A DNA stretch of 64,000 bases from Fimbriimonadaceae bacterium (GCA_019694835.1 JAIBBE010000016.1:128450-192449), one strand, 5' to 3'. Numbered from the stretch's first letter, positions 8,880 to 18,164 are shown. Translations and numbers: made by a program. Notes: generated by a model not told the origin, from the sequence alone.

Positions 8880-9935
8880 TTACTCGCGCGAGAGAATCTC
8901 TTCGATCTTGACACCGACCTCAGCGCCTTTGAACACGCTTCCGGTCTTTTTGGCTTCCAATCGCTCAAGGACCTTCGCATAAGCCGCATCAGGCAGGGGA
9001 ACGTAGCCGACCTCGCCAAGAGAGTTCTTGCCGTCGGTCAGGATGAACTTCACGAACTCCATAACCTCAGGGCGATCCAGGGCTTTCTTGTTAATGTAGA
9101 TGAAGAGCGGGCGAGACAGGGGCTGGTACGTGCCATCGGCGATTGTCTCGGGGCTGGGGGCGACGCCGCCACTGCCCGGATCGACCTTCACGACTTTGAG
9201 CTGGTCCTTGTTCTTCTCGTAGTAGGCGTAGCCAAAGTAGCCGAGCGCGAATTCGTCGCCGGCGACGCCTTGCACGAGGGTGTTATCGTCCTCGCTGGCC
9301 TGGTAGTCGGCGCGACTGGCCTTCTCTTCGCCGTTGATGGCCTTGGTGAAGTAGTCGAACGTGCCCGAATCTGTGCCTGCGCCGAAAAGCTGAATCGGTT
9401 TCTCCGGGAAACCGGCGCGTACGTCGCTCCAGTTCTTCACCTTGGAGTCCGGCTCCCAGATCTTCTTGAGTTCGGCGACCGTCAGGGTCTCCGCGAAGGT
9501 GTTCTTGGGGTTGATGACGACCGAAAGTCCGTCAAAGGCAACCGGGATTTCGACGAACTCGATGCCGTTTTCCTTGGCCTTGGCTTCCTCTTCTGCCTCG
9601 ATGGCGCGCGAGGCGTTGGCGATGTCAATTTCACCGACGACGAATTTCTTGAAGCCTCCGCCGGTACCCGAGGTGCCGACGGTCGGCCTCGCCTTGGGGT
9701 TCTTCTCGTTGAACAACTCGGCCATTCGCTCCATGATCGGGTAGACCGTGCTCGATCCATCGATCTTGATTTCCGCACTGCTCGTCGTCGTCCCAGTGGT
9801 GCCGCCAGAGGTGCTTTGGGTGGTTCCGGTGCCTCCGTCGGCCCCTTCTTCCTTCTTCCCGCAGCCGGTAGTGATCATTCCTGCCAGGGCCAGCGCCAAC
9901 AACGCGACACCCGTCTTTTTCGTCCAGTCCTTCAT
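8880..9935 (-). CDS. pstS: Phosphate-binding lipoprotein PstS
   Basis: 351 residues, first gene of the pst cluster. The leader ends in a lipobox (LALAGMITTGC), so the protein is likely lipid-anchored. A low-complexity G/T/S linker follows to about residue 50, then the binding fold starts with KIDGSSTVYPIMERMAELFN and has GTSGTGGGFKKFVVGEIDIA, which supplies the Ser and Thr/Gly phosphate ligands of PstS proteins. FGAGTDSGTFDYF is the second binding loop. Captures phosphate outside the membrane and hands it to PstC/PstA. Confidence 0.92.
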   Translation of the reverse strand: MKDWTKKTGVALLALALAGMITTGCGKKEEGADGGTGTTQSTSGGTTGTTTSSAEIKIDGSSTVYPIMERMAELFNEKNPKARPTVGTSGTGGGFKKFVVGEIDIANASRAIEAEEEAKAKENGIEFVEIPVAFDGLSVVINPKNTFAETLTVAELKKIWEPDSKVKNWSDVRAGFPEKPIQLFGAGTDSGTFDYFTKAINGEEKASRADYQASEDDNTLVQGVAGDEFALGYFGYAYYEKNKDQLKVVKVDPGSGGVAPSPETIADGTYQPLSRPLFIYINKKALDRPEVMEFVKFILTDGKNSLGEVGYVPLPDAAYAKVLERLEAKKTGSVFKGAEVGVKIEEILSRE

Positions 9936-10011
9936 CGTCAGAAAAGTACCGGGAAGCCGTTAACGAATTGTTAAGAAATCTCCCTGTGTCGCCCGAGAAT
10001 CGGACGGCATC

Positions 10012-10398
10012 TCATTCTCCTCGACCATCCAACTCTCGCTGAAGGCTGGCTGGAGCTTTGGTGCGCCAAGCTTCGACGATGAGGTCTTCGAGTTCCCCTG
10101 GAGCGATGGCATCCAGCCGAACCAGCACGGCGGGAAATGCGTTGTAGTGCGGCTCGGTGAAGAACTTGTCGGGCTCGGCGGCAATCAGCATGTCCTTGGT
10201 CGTGAGGTTCGGCACCATGACGGCAAGCACCTCATCGTTGATCACGCGAGCCTTGCGGGGATCGACCCTTTCCGCCCAACTCCAGACAAAGCCCTTGAAC
10301 TTACCTTTGACTTCCACCGAAAACCCAAATCGCTCGGAGCCCTCGACGGCTCCGGGCAGTCTCGAGGCAATTCTCCGCACTTCGTCTTGCGTGGCCAT
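10012..10398 (-). CDS. MmcQ/YjbR family protein
   Basis: About 128 residues from the ATG at 10398 (an ATG at 10419 is possible). The start MATQDEVRRIASRLPGAVEG, the lone FGFSVEVKGKFKGFVW strand pair, LTTKDMLIAAEPDKFFTEPH and a final LIVEAWRTKAPASLQRELDG are typical of MmcQ/YjbR proteins, which have a CyaY-like fold and are often called DNA-binding, although the role is not well established. It is transcribed away from the DinB gene at 10446; the 47-bp gap must hold both promoters. Confidence 0.85.
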   Translation of the reverse strand: MATQDEVRRIASRLPGAVEGSERFGFSVEVKGKFKGFVWSWAERVDPRKARVINDEVLAVMVPNLTTKDMLIAAEPDKFFTEPHYNAFPAVLVRLDAIAPGELEDLIVEAWRTKAPASLQRELDGRGE

Positions 10399-10445
10399 GG
10401 CTGAGGCCAAGTTTCGCACATCGGGGGCACGGGTAACCTGAAGTC

Positions 10446-10916
10446 ATGACCGCCGCCGAAGTGCTGACCCGCCAACTCGAACGACAGCAAGAGTCGTTCC
10501 TCAAGACCGTGAAGCTCGTGCCCGAAGACAAGCTCGACTGGGTGCCTCAAGAAGGGTTGCGGAGCGCGCGGGACCAATTACAAGAGGTCGCGACCATCGT
10601 CGGCGATCACTTCGAGCTCTACGACGAGCGGAAGATGGAGTGGAACGAGGACAAGTGGAGGGATTATCTGGAGCGTCGGCGCAAGCTTCACACCGTGGAC
10701 GATCTCGAAGCCCGATTGCGACAAGATACTGCCCGGCTGATCGCGTTTGTTCAGGCCTTGCCCTCCGACGACCTGATGCTGGAAACCGAAATGCCCTGGG
10801 GCGGCGACCATCGGATCGTCGATAACGTCACCTATCACCTATGGAACATGTCCTACCATGAGGGGCAGATCAACACGATTCTGCAGATGTTGGGTATCGA
10901 CGCGTTCGGTGGCTAG
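10446..10916 (+). CDS. DinB family protein
   Basis: 156 residues, a four-helix-bundle protein of the DinB/YfiT superfamily. The three metal-ligand histidines typical of the fold can be placed at VGDHFELYDERK and in YHLWNMSYHEGQINTILQML near the C-terminus. DinB-like proteins include damage-inducible proteins and thiol transferases; the substrate cannot be read from sequence. A TAACCT box lies 6 nt before the ATG, consistent with a leaderless transcript. Its TAG stop overlaps the TAG of the convergent kinase gene in a shared CTAG. A second DinB protein is at 32826. Confidence 0.85.
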   Translation: MTAAEVLTRQLERQQESFLKTVKLVPEDKLDWVPQEGLRSARDQLQEVATIVGDHFELYDERKMEWNEDKWRDYLERRRKLHTVDDLEARLRQDTARLIAFVQALPSDDLMLETEMPWGGDHRIVDNVTYHLWNMSYHEGQINTILQMLGIDAFGG

Positions 10917-12178
10917 GCGTTCGTGGGTTCGCCAATCTCGCCCACCGGCAAGGAAATCGTGAAGCTCGTCCCTTCGCCCAGCTTGCTTTCAACCCCGACG
11001 CGACCTCCATGTCCCTCAACGATGTGGCGTACGATGCTGAGGCCGAGACCCGTGCCGCCCGTCGCGCGCGATCGCCCCTTGTCCACCCGGTAGAAACGCT
11101 CGAAAATGCGCGGCAAGTGCTCCGCCTCGATCCCGACTCCGGTATCTCGAACCGTAGCGGTCACGCTGTCGCCGCCTTCCAGAATTTCGACCTCGACCTG
11201 GCCCTGCGGTGTGTAGTTGATGGCGTTGTCGATGAGGTTCATGAAGACCTGAGACATCTGGGCGGGATTGGCCTCGATCCACAGGTGTTTGGGACCGCTG
11301 TACGAAAGGTGCAACCCCTTCTTGGTGGCCTTATCCATGAGCATGCTGACCACGCTCCGGACCACGGCACCGACATCACAGGTTTGTTTTCGTACGACCC
11401 CCGACTCTGCGCTGCTCAGGACGAGCAAGTCTTGGGCGATCGTGGTGAGCCGATCGACTTCGGAGATGATTCGTTCCAGATACCGGTGCAGAAGCTCGCG
11501 GTCTTGGCCGTCGTCATCGATGAGCGTCTCAGACATGGCGCGAATCGTGGTCATGGGCGTGCGAACTTCATGAGACACGTTGGCAACGAAGTCCTGGCGG
11601 ATTCGTTCGAGGCGGCGTAGTTCGGTAATGTCGTAAATCGACAAGAACACCCTCTCCCAGTCCGGCGGCTCGCCCCAAGCCTGCACCAATGCGACTCGTT
11701 CTTCGGGATAGGTGAAAGTCAACTCCGTCCGGTGCGGCGTGTGGTCTCCCGCGGTTTCGGTGACGAGCTGCTCAAGGTCATGAGAGAGCGTGACGGCGAG
11801 GATCGGACGGCCAACGGGGTTTTCGAACCGAAAAAGCTCACTGGCAATTCGATTGGCATACTGGATGACACCCTTTCCATCGCAGAGGAAGATCGCGATG
11901 TCGAGGCCGTCGGCGAGGGCATCGACGGCTTCTCGTTGCTGAGCTAACTGACGGGTCAACAGTTCGCCGTGCGCCTTCGACTCGCGAAAACTGCGATTGG
12001 AGGCCGCGAGATCCTTGGCAACCAGCAACGCCGCCAAACACCCGAGCAGTGCCAAGGATAGGACGCCGAGGGCCCATGTCGTCTGCTGAGCCGCCATGAG
12101 GCCGATCGAAAGGCCAACTGCTGCAAGCGTCGCGAGAACTGACAGGGCCAGTCCCAGTGCGTTGCGGGTTTGCATCAT
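10913..12178 (-). CDS. PhoR-like sensor histidine kinase
   Basis: About 421 residues. Two N-terminal membrane helices (within residues 8-55, LALSVLATLAAVGLSIGLMA first), then a coiled region and a PAS domain (about 80-185, IAIFLCDGKGVIQYANRIAS). The HisKA box FVANVSHEVRTPMTTIRAMS carries the phospho-accepting His, and the ATPase has NLIDNAINYTPQG, DTGVGIEAEHLPRIFERFYR and TGGTGLGLSIVRHI. The order TM-TM-PAS-HisKA-HATPase is that of PhoR. The pst genes are about 1 kb away, which fits phosphate sensing, but no PhoB-type regulator is adjacent. The ATG lies just after the prfB stop. Confidence 0.85.
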   Translation of the reverse strand: MMQTRNALGLALSVLATLAAVGLSIGLMAAQQTTWALGVLSLALLGCLAALLVAKDLAASNRSFRESKAHGELLTRQLAQQREAVDALADGLDIAIFLCDGKGVIQYANRIASELFRFENPVGRPILAVTLSHDLEQLVTETAGDHTPHRTELTFTYPEERVALVQAWGEPPDWERVFLSIYDITELRRLERIRQDFVANVSHEVRTPMTTIRAMSETLIDDDGQDRELLHRYLERIISEVDRLTTIAQDLLVLSSAESGVVRKQTCDVGAVVRSVVSMLMDKATKKGLHLSYSGPKHLWIEANPAQMSQVFMNLIDNAINYTPQGQVEVEILEGGDSVTATVRDTGVGIEAEHLPRIFERFYRVDKGRSRATGGTGLGLSIVRHIVEGHGGRVGVESKLGEGTSFTISLPVGEIGEPTNA

Positions 12179-12181
12179 GCG

Positions 12182-13298
12182 CTACTCGACGTACGAATCG
12201 GGGCTGGGCGGCTTCTTCAAGAACGCTTCGATAAACCCGTCGATGTCTCCATCCATGACCCCTGAGACGTTGGCGGTCTCGTGTCCGGTGCGATGATCCT
12301 TAACCATCGTGTACGGCTGCATCACGTAGCTGCGAATCTGGCGTCCCCAGGCAGCCGGTCCTCCGTCGCCTTTGAGGAGCCGTTTTTGGTCTTCGGTTTC
12401 TGCTCTCTGAAGCTCCATGAGACGGGCGGCGAGCACCGACATCGCACTCGCCCGGTTCTTATGCTGGCTGCGCTCGTTCTGACACTGAACCACGATTCCG
12501 GTGGGAAGATGGGTGATACGGACGGCGCTCTCGGTCTTGTTCACGTGCTGGCCCCCGGCGCCACCCGCGCGCAAGGTCTCGACTTTGAGATCATCGGGGT
12601 TGATGTTGACTTCTTCAGCCTCGATTTCCGGCAAGACCTCAACACGTGCAAATGACGTGTGCCGTCTTGCGGCGGCATCGAACGGCGAAATCCTCACCAA
12701 ACGGTGAACGCCGTTCTCGCACTTCAGGTAGCCGTAAGCGTTCGGCCCTGAAACGAGCATTTGGACGCCTCGATATCCGGTCACGTCGCCCGGCGTTTCC
12801 GACAGGATCTCGATCTTGTAGCCCTTCCGCTCGGCCCAGCGATTGTAGAGGCGGAAGAGGATCGCCGCCCAGTCGCAGGCCTCGCTGCCGCCCGCGCCCG
12901 CGTTGATCTCAACAAGCGCGTTACGATGATCGTGCTCGCCGCGCAGGAGGGTCTTAAGTTCGTACTCGTCGAGATCCTTGAGAAACTGGATCGCGGTCTC
13001 ATCCGTCTCGGCGCGCAATTCCTCGTTGGGCTCAAGCTGGAGAAGCTCGTTCCAATCCGCGATTTCGCGCTCGCGGGCGCGCAGCTCGGAAAAGGGAACT
13101 ACGATGTCTCGCAGACGCGAGAGTTCCTTCATGTCTTTGTTGGCAGACGTGGGGTCATCCCAGAACCCGGGTTCCTGGGTTCTCTGCTCGAGGACGGCTA
13201 TCTGGTGTTGTAGTCGAACCAGGTCAAAGATGACCTCCGATAGCGTCCAGTCGCCCTCGCGACTTAGACAGCGCTTCATGCTGTTCGAGAGAAAGCAT
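12182..13298 (-). CDS. prfB: Peptide chain release factor 2 with programmed +1 frameshift
   Basis: RF2 releases peptides at UGA and UAA. Frame one starts at ATG 13298 and gives 24 codons ending RLDAIGGHL, then an in-frame TGA (13226-13224). Reading CTT then slipping +1 continues with D at 13225 into [20 protein letters not shown] and the rest of RF2, about 371 residues in all, the usual length. The SPF anticodon motif ([16 protein letters not shown]) and the GGQ motif ([15 protein letters not shown]) are present. Translating the second frame alone would give a false N-terminal extension. A TACAAT box lies 6 nt before the ATG. Confidence 0.95.
13223..13238 (-). promoter_or_regulatory. prfB autoregulatory frameshift site
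   Basis: On the minus strand the site reads GGAGGTCATCTTTGAC: a Shine-Dalgarno-like GGAGG three bases plus one codon before the slippery CTT, then TGA followed by C. This matches the layout of the E. coli site. When RF2 is scarce, the ribosome pauses at UGA and shifts +1 to make RF2. Confidence 0.93.
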
Positions 13299-13304
13299 GC
13301 GTGC

Positions 13305-13310
13305 ATTGTA
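13305..13310 (-). promoter_or_regulatory. -10-like TACAAT of prfB
   Basis: TACAAT on the minus strand ends 6 nt before the prfB ATG at 13298, implying a leaderless or near-leaderless transcript. Confidence 0.5.
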
Positions 13311-13371
13311 CTTGGCGGGGGGGCTAGGCCGCTGGTCCTAGTGCCCAAACGTGCCGTGCCAGACTTTTGGC

Positions 13372-14658
13372 GTGGCACTTCCCTCCATCCTTCAGATCCG
13401 CGATTTTCGCCGCCTCTGGGTGGGTCAGGCGGTGTCGCTTCTGGGCGATTCGCTCTACTTCCTCATCTTTCTGTTCATGGTGAACAAGCTCACCGGAGAT
13501 CCGAAGATGGTGGGATATGTTGGCGCCCTGCAGGCCGTGCCCTTTCTGATCTTCGGGCCTTTCTCCGGCGTCGTCGCGGATCGTTACGACCGGAAGAAGG
13601 TGATGATCTGGTCGGATATGATCAGTGCGGCAATCCTGGTCGCGTTCGCCGGGTACATGGCCGTCCAGCCCAAGCCCGCCTTGTGGGTCGTCTTCACGAC
13701 TGCATTCCTGCTCTCCTCGGTGGTGGTTTTCTTCCTGCCCGCGAAGAGCGCATCGATTCCCCGACTCGTGCCCAAAGAGCGACTGATCGAAGCAAACAGC
13801 TTGAGCGCGGCGACCGACAGCCTTATGCCGCTCATTGGCCTCGGCCTCTCCGGCAGTCTTCTCGGCAAGCTCTATGGGTTGTATCCGAATGCGTTCTTCT
13901 TGACCGCGATCTTGTTCAATGCGGTGACTTTCATCTATAGCGCGTTGTGCCTGGTCAAGCTCCCGAGCCTCACACCGGAGCGGACCGATCTCGATGAGAA
14001 GAAGCACCTCTTCACCGACTTCAAAGCCGGGTTGCAGGTTATTCGGCAGAACCACGTTCTCAAGGTCACGCTTGCCCTGAGCCTGGTGATCAACATGTTC
14101 ATCGCGCCGTTCATGGTCGTCCACATAGCGGCCAATCGAGCCTGGTTCGGCGACGGGTACGCGAGTCTGGCGTGGTTCGAGTTTGCCTTTATGGCCGGCA
14201 TGGTCCCGGCGAGCATCATGGTCGGCAAACTGAAGATCCGCAAAGCGGGCATTTCCTTTATAGTCTCCGGGGTGATTCTGGGGGTCCTCATTTGCTTGTT
14301 GGGGATGAGTCCGTGGTTCTGGCCGTATCTGCTTCTGAATCTGGTGGCGGGGCTTGCGTTGCCATTCCTGAGCATCCCGATCAACACCTACTTCCAGATC
14401 GTCATTCCCGACGAGTTTCGCGGAAGGGTGAACTCGTCGATGATGATGCTATCGCAGTGTGTGCGGCCCGTTGCGATTGCCCTGGCTGGCCTGGTGCTCG
14501 ACATGGTGTCGTTGTTGACGATGTTCCTGATCATGGGCATCGGCATGGGCGGCGCAGCGCTGGTGGGCTTGCTCGACGGGCCGTTTCGGCGGGCGACGCT
14601 GCCGCAGGCGGAGCCGAGTGCGGTGCCGGAGAGTCGGGCAGAACCTGCGCCGGCGTAG
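13372..14658 (+). CDS. MFS transporter (MFS_3-like)
   Basis: About 428 residues from a GTG at 13372 (a GTG at 13351 is also in frame). The start [20 protein letters not shown] is the classic opening of MFS_3 exporters of the EntS/MefA type. About 12 membrane spans are visible, with the conserved cytoplasmic loop [17 protein letters not shown] after helix 2 and [20 protein letters not shown] in the middle. An inner-membrane exporter is likely; substrate unknown. It is divergent from prfB. Confidence 0.87.
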   Translation: MALPSILQIRDFRRLWVGQAVSLLGDSLYFLIFLFMVNKLTGDPKMVGYVGALQAVPFLIFGPFSGVVADRYDRKKVMIWSDMISAAILVAFAGYMAVQPKPALWVVFTTAFLLSSVVVFFLPAKSASIPRLVPKERLIEANSLSAATDSLMPLIGLGLSGSLLGKLYGLYPNAFFLTAILFNAVTFIYSALCLVKLPSLTPERTDLDEKKHLFTDFKAGLQVIRQNHVLKVTLALSLVINMFIAPFMVVHIAANRAWFGDGYASLAWFEFAFMAGMVPASIMVGKLKIRKAGISFIVSGVILGVLICLLGMSPWFWPYLLLNLVAGLALPFLSIPINTYFQIVIPDEFRGRVNSSMMMLSQCVRPVAIALAGLVLDMVSLLTMFLIMGIGMGGAALVGLLDGPFRRATLPQAEPSAVPESRAEPAPA

Positions 14659-14670
14659 CGATCTCTACGC

Positions 14671-14964
14671 TCAGAGACCCTTCAGTAGCGATTCATATTC
14701 GTCGTGTGGACCGATCCAGAACCACACGATATCATTGCCAGTCAGGATGCCAACGGCGCGTATCTTAATGTTGACGCGAACAGAGTAGATGGGGCGATCA
14801 GCATGAACCTTCTTGTATCGCAGACCAGGCATTCTTGGGTCCGAAAGCCAGAGACGGTGGGCGTCGCGGGCTTGGAGTTGATCGGCCTTCGGCAGTGTAT
14901 TGAATCGCGCCCAGAAAGCACGGGTCGTTAAAGAACTGCCCGGGAACGGCTTTGGTACTCTCAT
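14671..14964 (-). CDS. RelE/ParE-like toxin of a toxin-antitoxin pair
   Basis: 97 residues. The C-terminal half DRPIYSVRVNIKIRAVGILT then GNDIVWFWIGPHDEYESLL is the beta-sheet core of ParE/RelE-like toxins. It overlaps the upstream antitoxin by ATGA, so the pair is translationally coupled. It is clearly related to the toxin at 23744 (shared FW...ADQ, YSVR/WSVR, IRAVG, W-WIG motifs). The target (mRNA on the ribosome or gyrase) cannot be told from sequence. Confidence 0.75.
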   Translation of the reverse strand: MRVPKPFPGSSLTTRAFWARFNTLPKADQLQARDAHRLWLSDPRMPGLRYKKVHADRPIYSVRVNIKIRAVGILTGNDIVWFWIGPHDEYESLLKGL

Positions 14965-15167
14965 TCCCAGGGTTTGGTCTTGCCTGCCTTATGCTCCGCG
15001 AGTGCCTCGTCAGCGAGCTTCGAAAGCAGGTCTTGAGAGGACGCAAACAATTCGCTCCAACGCTTGTCCGACTGCATTTCTTGGAGCAGCAAGGCACCAA
15101 GCGCCTCCCGATCCTTAGGCGGAAGCTTGCTCGCGATTTGGAAGGCCTGGGTAAACGTGTCGCTCAT
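14961..15167 (-). CDS. Antitoxin-like partner
   Basis: 68 residues, first gene of the pair with the toxin at 14671. Acidic and helical: FQIASKLPPKDREALGALLL then AEHKAGKTKPWE at the end. It resembles the antitoxin at 24004 in length, position, the LP-x-RE motif and the C-terminal toxin-binding tail. No ribbon-helix-helix motif is obvious. Antitoxin identity rests mainly on gene order and overlap. Confidence 0.65.
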   Translation of the reverse strand: MSDTFTQAFQIASKLPPKDREALGALLLQEMQSDKRWSELFASSQDLLSKLADEALAEHKAGKTKPWE

Positions 15168-15299
15168 GGTCTACTTGATTATACGGCTAACTTTGCACCC
15201 CCCAGCTATCTTTGAACCACGAGCCCCTACGAGACCCCACCTACCCAAGCCCGCCCCACACGCCCCACTCACACCGCGCCAAAATGAAGGTCGCCCCCG

Positions 15300-17612
15300 A
15301 TGCACCAGCCCAACCGACTGGAAGCGATCCGTACTTTACGCTACGCGAACCTCGATGCCGCGTTTGCGACCGCTTTCGCGACTCTCGTCTCGGGCACGTT
15401 CCTCGTCGGTTTCATCAAGTTCCTCGGTGGCTCCGACGTCTGGATCGGCGTTCTTACGGCGGTACCCAGCCTCCTTGGGCTCCTCCAGATTCCTGGGGCT
15501 ATCTGGGGCAGAGGGTTTCCGTTCTACCGGCGCTTCGTGTTGCCTGGCGGCCTGATCTGGCGGCTGATGTACCTGCCCCTGATCGCGCTGCCGTTTCTGC
15601 CGATCGCCAACGAGGCGAAGCTGTGGATCATGTTTCTGTGCGTGACGATAGCCTCGGCGTCGAGTCAAATCGTCAATCCGATCTACAACGATTGGCTGGC
15701 CGAACTCGTGCCAGCGAACTCGCGCGGATGGTTTTTCAGTCGCCGCATGATGATCGCGACGGTGATCGGGGCGCTGGGCGGCTTCCTGGGCGGTTTGGTC
15801 CTCGACGCGTTTCGTCGACAAAGTCAGGAAGGCCCCGGATTCGGGGTCATCTTCGGGTTTGGCGCAGTCTGCGCGGCGATTAGCATGGCGTTCTACCTGA
15901 AGATGGCGGAGACGCCGCGCCACAACGCGATCAAGACCACGTTGCGGGGGAGTTTGTCTGCCTTTCGGGCACCCATCCAAGACCGTTCCTTCCGCAAGGT
16001 TCTGCTCTTCTTCTTCGTTTTCATCCTCGGCCAGGCCTTCGCCGGAAACCTCTTCTCGGCGTTTGCCCTTGAGTCCCTAAAGATGCCGTTCGCGATCATC
16101 CAGGCGACAGGCATTTCGGTGGCGGTGGCCAGTGTGCTCACGGCCCGGATGTGGGGCTATCTCGCCGACAAGTACGGCAACAAGCCCATCGTCGCGATCC
16201 TTGGGGTCGGCCTCTTTTTCACCCCCATCATGTGGATGTTCTGTGTGCCCGGGGCTTCCACGCAGAATGCGATCATCTTGATCCTTGGGCACTTGTTCAG
16301 TGGCGCGGTATGGGCCGGAGTATCTGTCAGCCAGTTTAACTTGTTGCTCGCGACAGCCAAGGAGGAGGATCGGGCGAACTACATCGGCGTCGGCATGGCG
16401 CTGCAGGCCCTCACCGGCGCCTTGTCGCCCATGCTCGGCGCGATTCTGATGGGCCAACTGCGGCATTCGTTCGACCCCGACACCGCCTACAAGATCATCT
16501 TCGGCGTCACGATGGCGCTGCGCCTGGTCGCGATCTTCTTCCTGATTCCGGTTGCCGAAGCGGGCTCAACATCGATCCGCGCGACCCTGAAGCACCTTAC
16601 GAAAGTCTCTCCGCGCGGCTACAAAGCCCTCAAGCAGCTCTCCAAGAGCAGCGACGTGGCGACCCGCGAGAGCGCGATTGCCAGCGTCGGCGACCAGAGC
16701 TTCGGTATCGCGAGCGATGAGATCATCAAGTCGCTCCACGACCCCTCTCCGCGTATTCGTCGTCAAGCCGCCAGTACCCTCGCCAAGCTCCGCGATCCGC
16801 GCGCGGTGAAGGAACTCATCCACCAAGTCACCGATCATCCTGCCCTCGTTGAAGAGGAGACGATCGAGGCTCTCGGCGATCTCGGCGATCCCGAGGCCAT
16901 CCCGCACTTGGTCCGCTATCTGAGCAGCCTCCGTTCACAGCTCAGGCGAGCGGCGGCGAAGGCGCTGGCGAAGATCGGCGACCGAAGCGCGATTCCTGAC
17001 CTCATCGAAGCGGCCCGACGTCCCAACGACCCCGATCTTCGTCGCGCCACCTTGCAGGCTCTCCGGGTCCTCGAGGCATCCGAGGCGGAAGAAGTCATTG
17101 CGGACAGTCTGCTCGATCAGCATCCGAGCGTCCGTATCGCCGCTGCGGAGGCGGTCGCCGACCTGTGTCTCTCCGGAGCCGCGCCCCATCTGAGGCAATC
17201 TTTGGAGTGGTACGACGACGAAGCCGCGAGCGAGGTCGCTTATGCGTTGGGTGCAGTCGGTACCGTCGACGACATTTTGTTGATCCTTCAGACGGCGGAG
17301 AAGTGCGTCTCGATCATCACCCGGCGGCGTTGCCTGCTCGGCATGGCTCGGCTGCTAGGGGTCGAGTCCGAGGTCTACCGTCTGCTACTGCTGGATGGCA
17401 TGTCGCGCGACAGCGCCCTGCTCGACTCCTTGAAGGTGCAAATGAGGGCCAGCAGAAAGCTGCGCCATGCGATGGATCGTTACTCGGCAGGCGAAGAGGT
17501 CGAGGCAATCGGGCTCTTGGCCACCCTCACTGGCGACCCCACCATCCGCGCCCTCGCGGATCACCCGGTTGACGAGCTCTTCTTGGTCGCGGCTTGTAAG
17601 TTGGGCCAATAG
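15300..17612 (+). CDS. MFS transporter fused to C-terminal HEAT repeats
   Basis: 770 residues. Residues about 1-425 are an MFS permease with about 12 spans (ASSQIVNPIYNDWLAELVPA, RMWGYLADKYGNKPIVAILG). Residues about 440-740 are HEAT/PBS-lyase-type repeats with the D-PR-A / LG-D-AI periodicity, for example HDPSPRIRRQAASTLAKLRD and LGDLGDPEAIPHLVRYLSS. Such repeats are protein-binding scaffolds or phycobilin-lyase-like modules. The fusion suggests that the cytoplasmic repeats control the permease or recruit a partner; that is inference. A dispersed repeat follows 44 bases after the stop. Confidence 0.85.
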   Translation: MHQPNRLEAIRTLRYANLDAAFATAFATLVSGTFLVGFIKFLGGSDVWIGVLTAVPSLLGLLQIPGAIWGRGFPFYRRFVLPGGLIWRLMYLPLIALPFLPIANEAKLWIMFLCVTIASASSQIVNPIYNDWLAELVPANSRGWFFSRRMMIATVIGALGGFLGGLVLDAFRRQSQEGPGFGVIFGFGAVCAAISMAFYLKMAETPRHNAIKTTLRGSLSAFRAPIQDRSFRKVLLFFFVFILGQAFAGNLFSAFALESLKMPFAIIQATGISVAVASVLTARMWGYLADKYGNKPIVAILGVGLFFTPIMWMFCVPGASTQNAIILILGHLFSGAVWAGVSVSQFNLLLATAKEEDRANYIGVGMALQALTGALSPMLGAILMGQLRHSFDPDTAYKIIFGVTMALRLVAIFFLIPVAEAGSTSIRATLKHLTKVSPRGYKALKQLSKSSDVATRESAIASVGDQSFGIASDEIIKSLHDPSPRIRRQAASTLAKLRDPRAVKELIHQVTDHPALVEEETIEALGDLGDPEAIPHLVRYLSSLRSQLRRAAAKALAKIGDRSAIPDLIEAARRPNDPDLRRATLQALRVLEASEAEEVIADSLLDQHPSVRIAAAEAVADLCLSGAAPHLRQSLEWYDDEAASEVAYALGAVGTVDDILLILQTAEKCVSIITRRRCLLGMARLLGVESEVYRLLLLDGMSRDSALLDSLKVQMRASRKLRHAMDRYSAGEEVEAIGLLATLTGDPTIRALADHPVDELFLVAACKLGQ

Positions 17613-17655
17613 TCTCGCCGAGACGGCAACAGCACGCCTCCCCCATTCCCGTTCA

Positions 17656-17686
17656 GGGATTCGCCGGGACGGCGAAAGTACATTCC
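17656..17686 (+). repeat. REP-like palindromic repeat, single copy
   Basis: AGGGATTCGCCGGGACGGCG then AAAGTACATTCC: same element as at 4281 and 22561, in plus orientation, just downstream of the MFS-HEAT gene. Confidence 0.9.
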
Positions 17687-17704
17687 GGGCACTTGTTCAT
17701 AAGA

Positions 17705-17736
17705 GCGGGCCGCTAGCGGCATCGCTAGCGGCCCGC
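17705..17736. terminator. Strong hairpin between convergent genes
   Basis: A perfect 14-bp stem (GCGGGCCGCTAGCG paired with 17723-17736) with a 4-nt GCAT loop lies between the 3' ends of the MFS-HEAT gene and the small gene at 17756. There is no long T tract on either side, so a bidirectional terminator or 3'-end protector is inferred from position and stem strength. Confidence 0.6.
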
Positions 17737-17755
17737 AAAATCGTGTGAGTCCGTG

Positions 17756-17953
17756 TTACGAGACTTCTTTGACGTCGGTTGCCTTGAACGTGGCTTCGTT
17801 CACGAACTTGAAGAGCTTCGCTCCTTCGTATTCGGCGGTCAGGGCGTAGCGGATCTGCTCGCCGGATTTGGTCTTTCGCTTCATCTTCATTTTCCGGACA
17901 TCCTTCTCCGGGACGTCGACGTGTGAGCGAGTCTTTAGGTTATAAAACTGCAT
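17756..17953 (-). CDS. Small basic protein of unknown function
   Basis: 65 residues with a GGAGGG Shine-Dalgarno a few bases before the ATG at 17953, which makes it a convincing gene. It begins MQFYNLKTRSHVDVPEKDVR, has a Lys-rich centre (KMKMKRKTKSGEQIRYALTA) and ends in a mixed charged tail. No signal peptide or membrane segment. I do not recognise the family. The well-formed ribosome site and the isolated position with its own hairpin suggest a well-expressed single gene. Confidence 0.7.
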   Translation of the reverse strand: MQFYNLKTRSHVDVPEKDVRKMKMKRKTKSGEQIRYALTAEYEGAKLFKFVNEATFKATDVKEVS

Positions 17954-18124
17954 TTTTCCCTCCGATGGCCTTTTTGGTTCGCGTCTGACTCCAAGTCAGT
18001 CCGCTACCGTAGGATATCACAACTCAGGTTCCATTAAACCTGATGAGCCGGTAGTTTTGGCTGGTTCGAGTCAAGTTTGCCCGGTTGAGGGCCTCTAGGT
18101 CAAGGCTAACCGAAAAAACTGGGC

Positions 18125-18130
18125 TACAAT
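18125..18130 (+). promoter_or_regulatory. -10-like TACAAT upstream of the Fur-family gene
   Basis: TACAAT overlaps an in-frame ATG at 18129, so that ATG cannot be the start if this box is used; the ATG at 18165 is then the first usable one. Confidence 0.4.
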
Positions 18131-18164
18131 GGGGCCATCTGGTTTCTATTGGGTGTCTTGCAAA

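Noticed and set aside
13299..13378. N-terminal extension of RF2 to 13378
   Set aside because: The true N-terminus is in the other frame, joined by the +1 frameshift at CTT-TGA-C.
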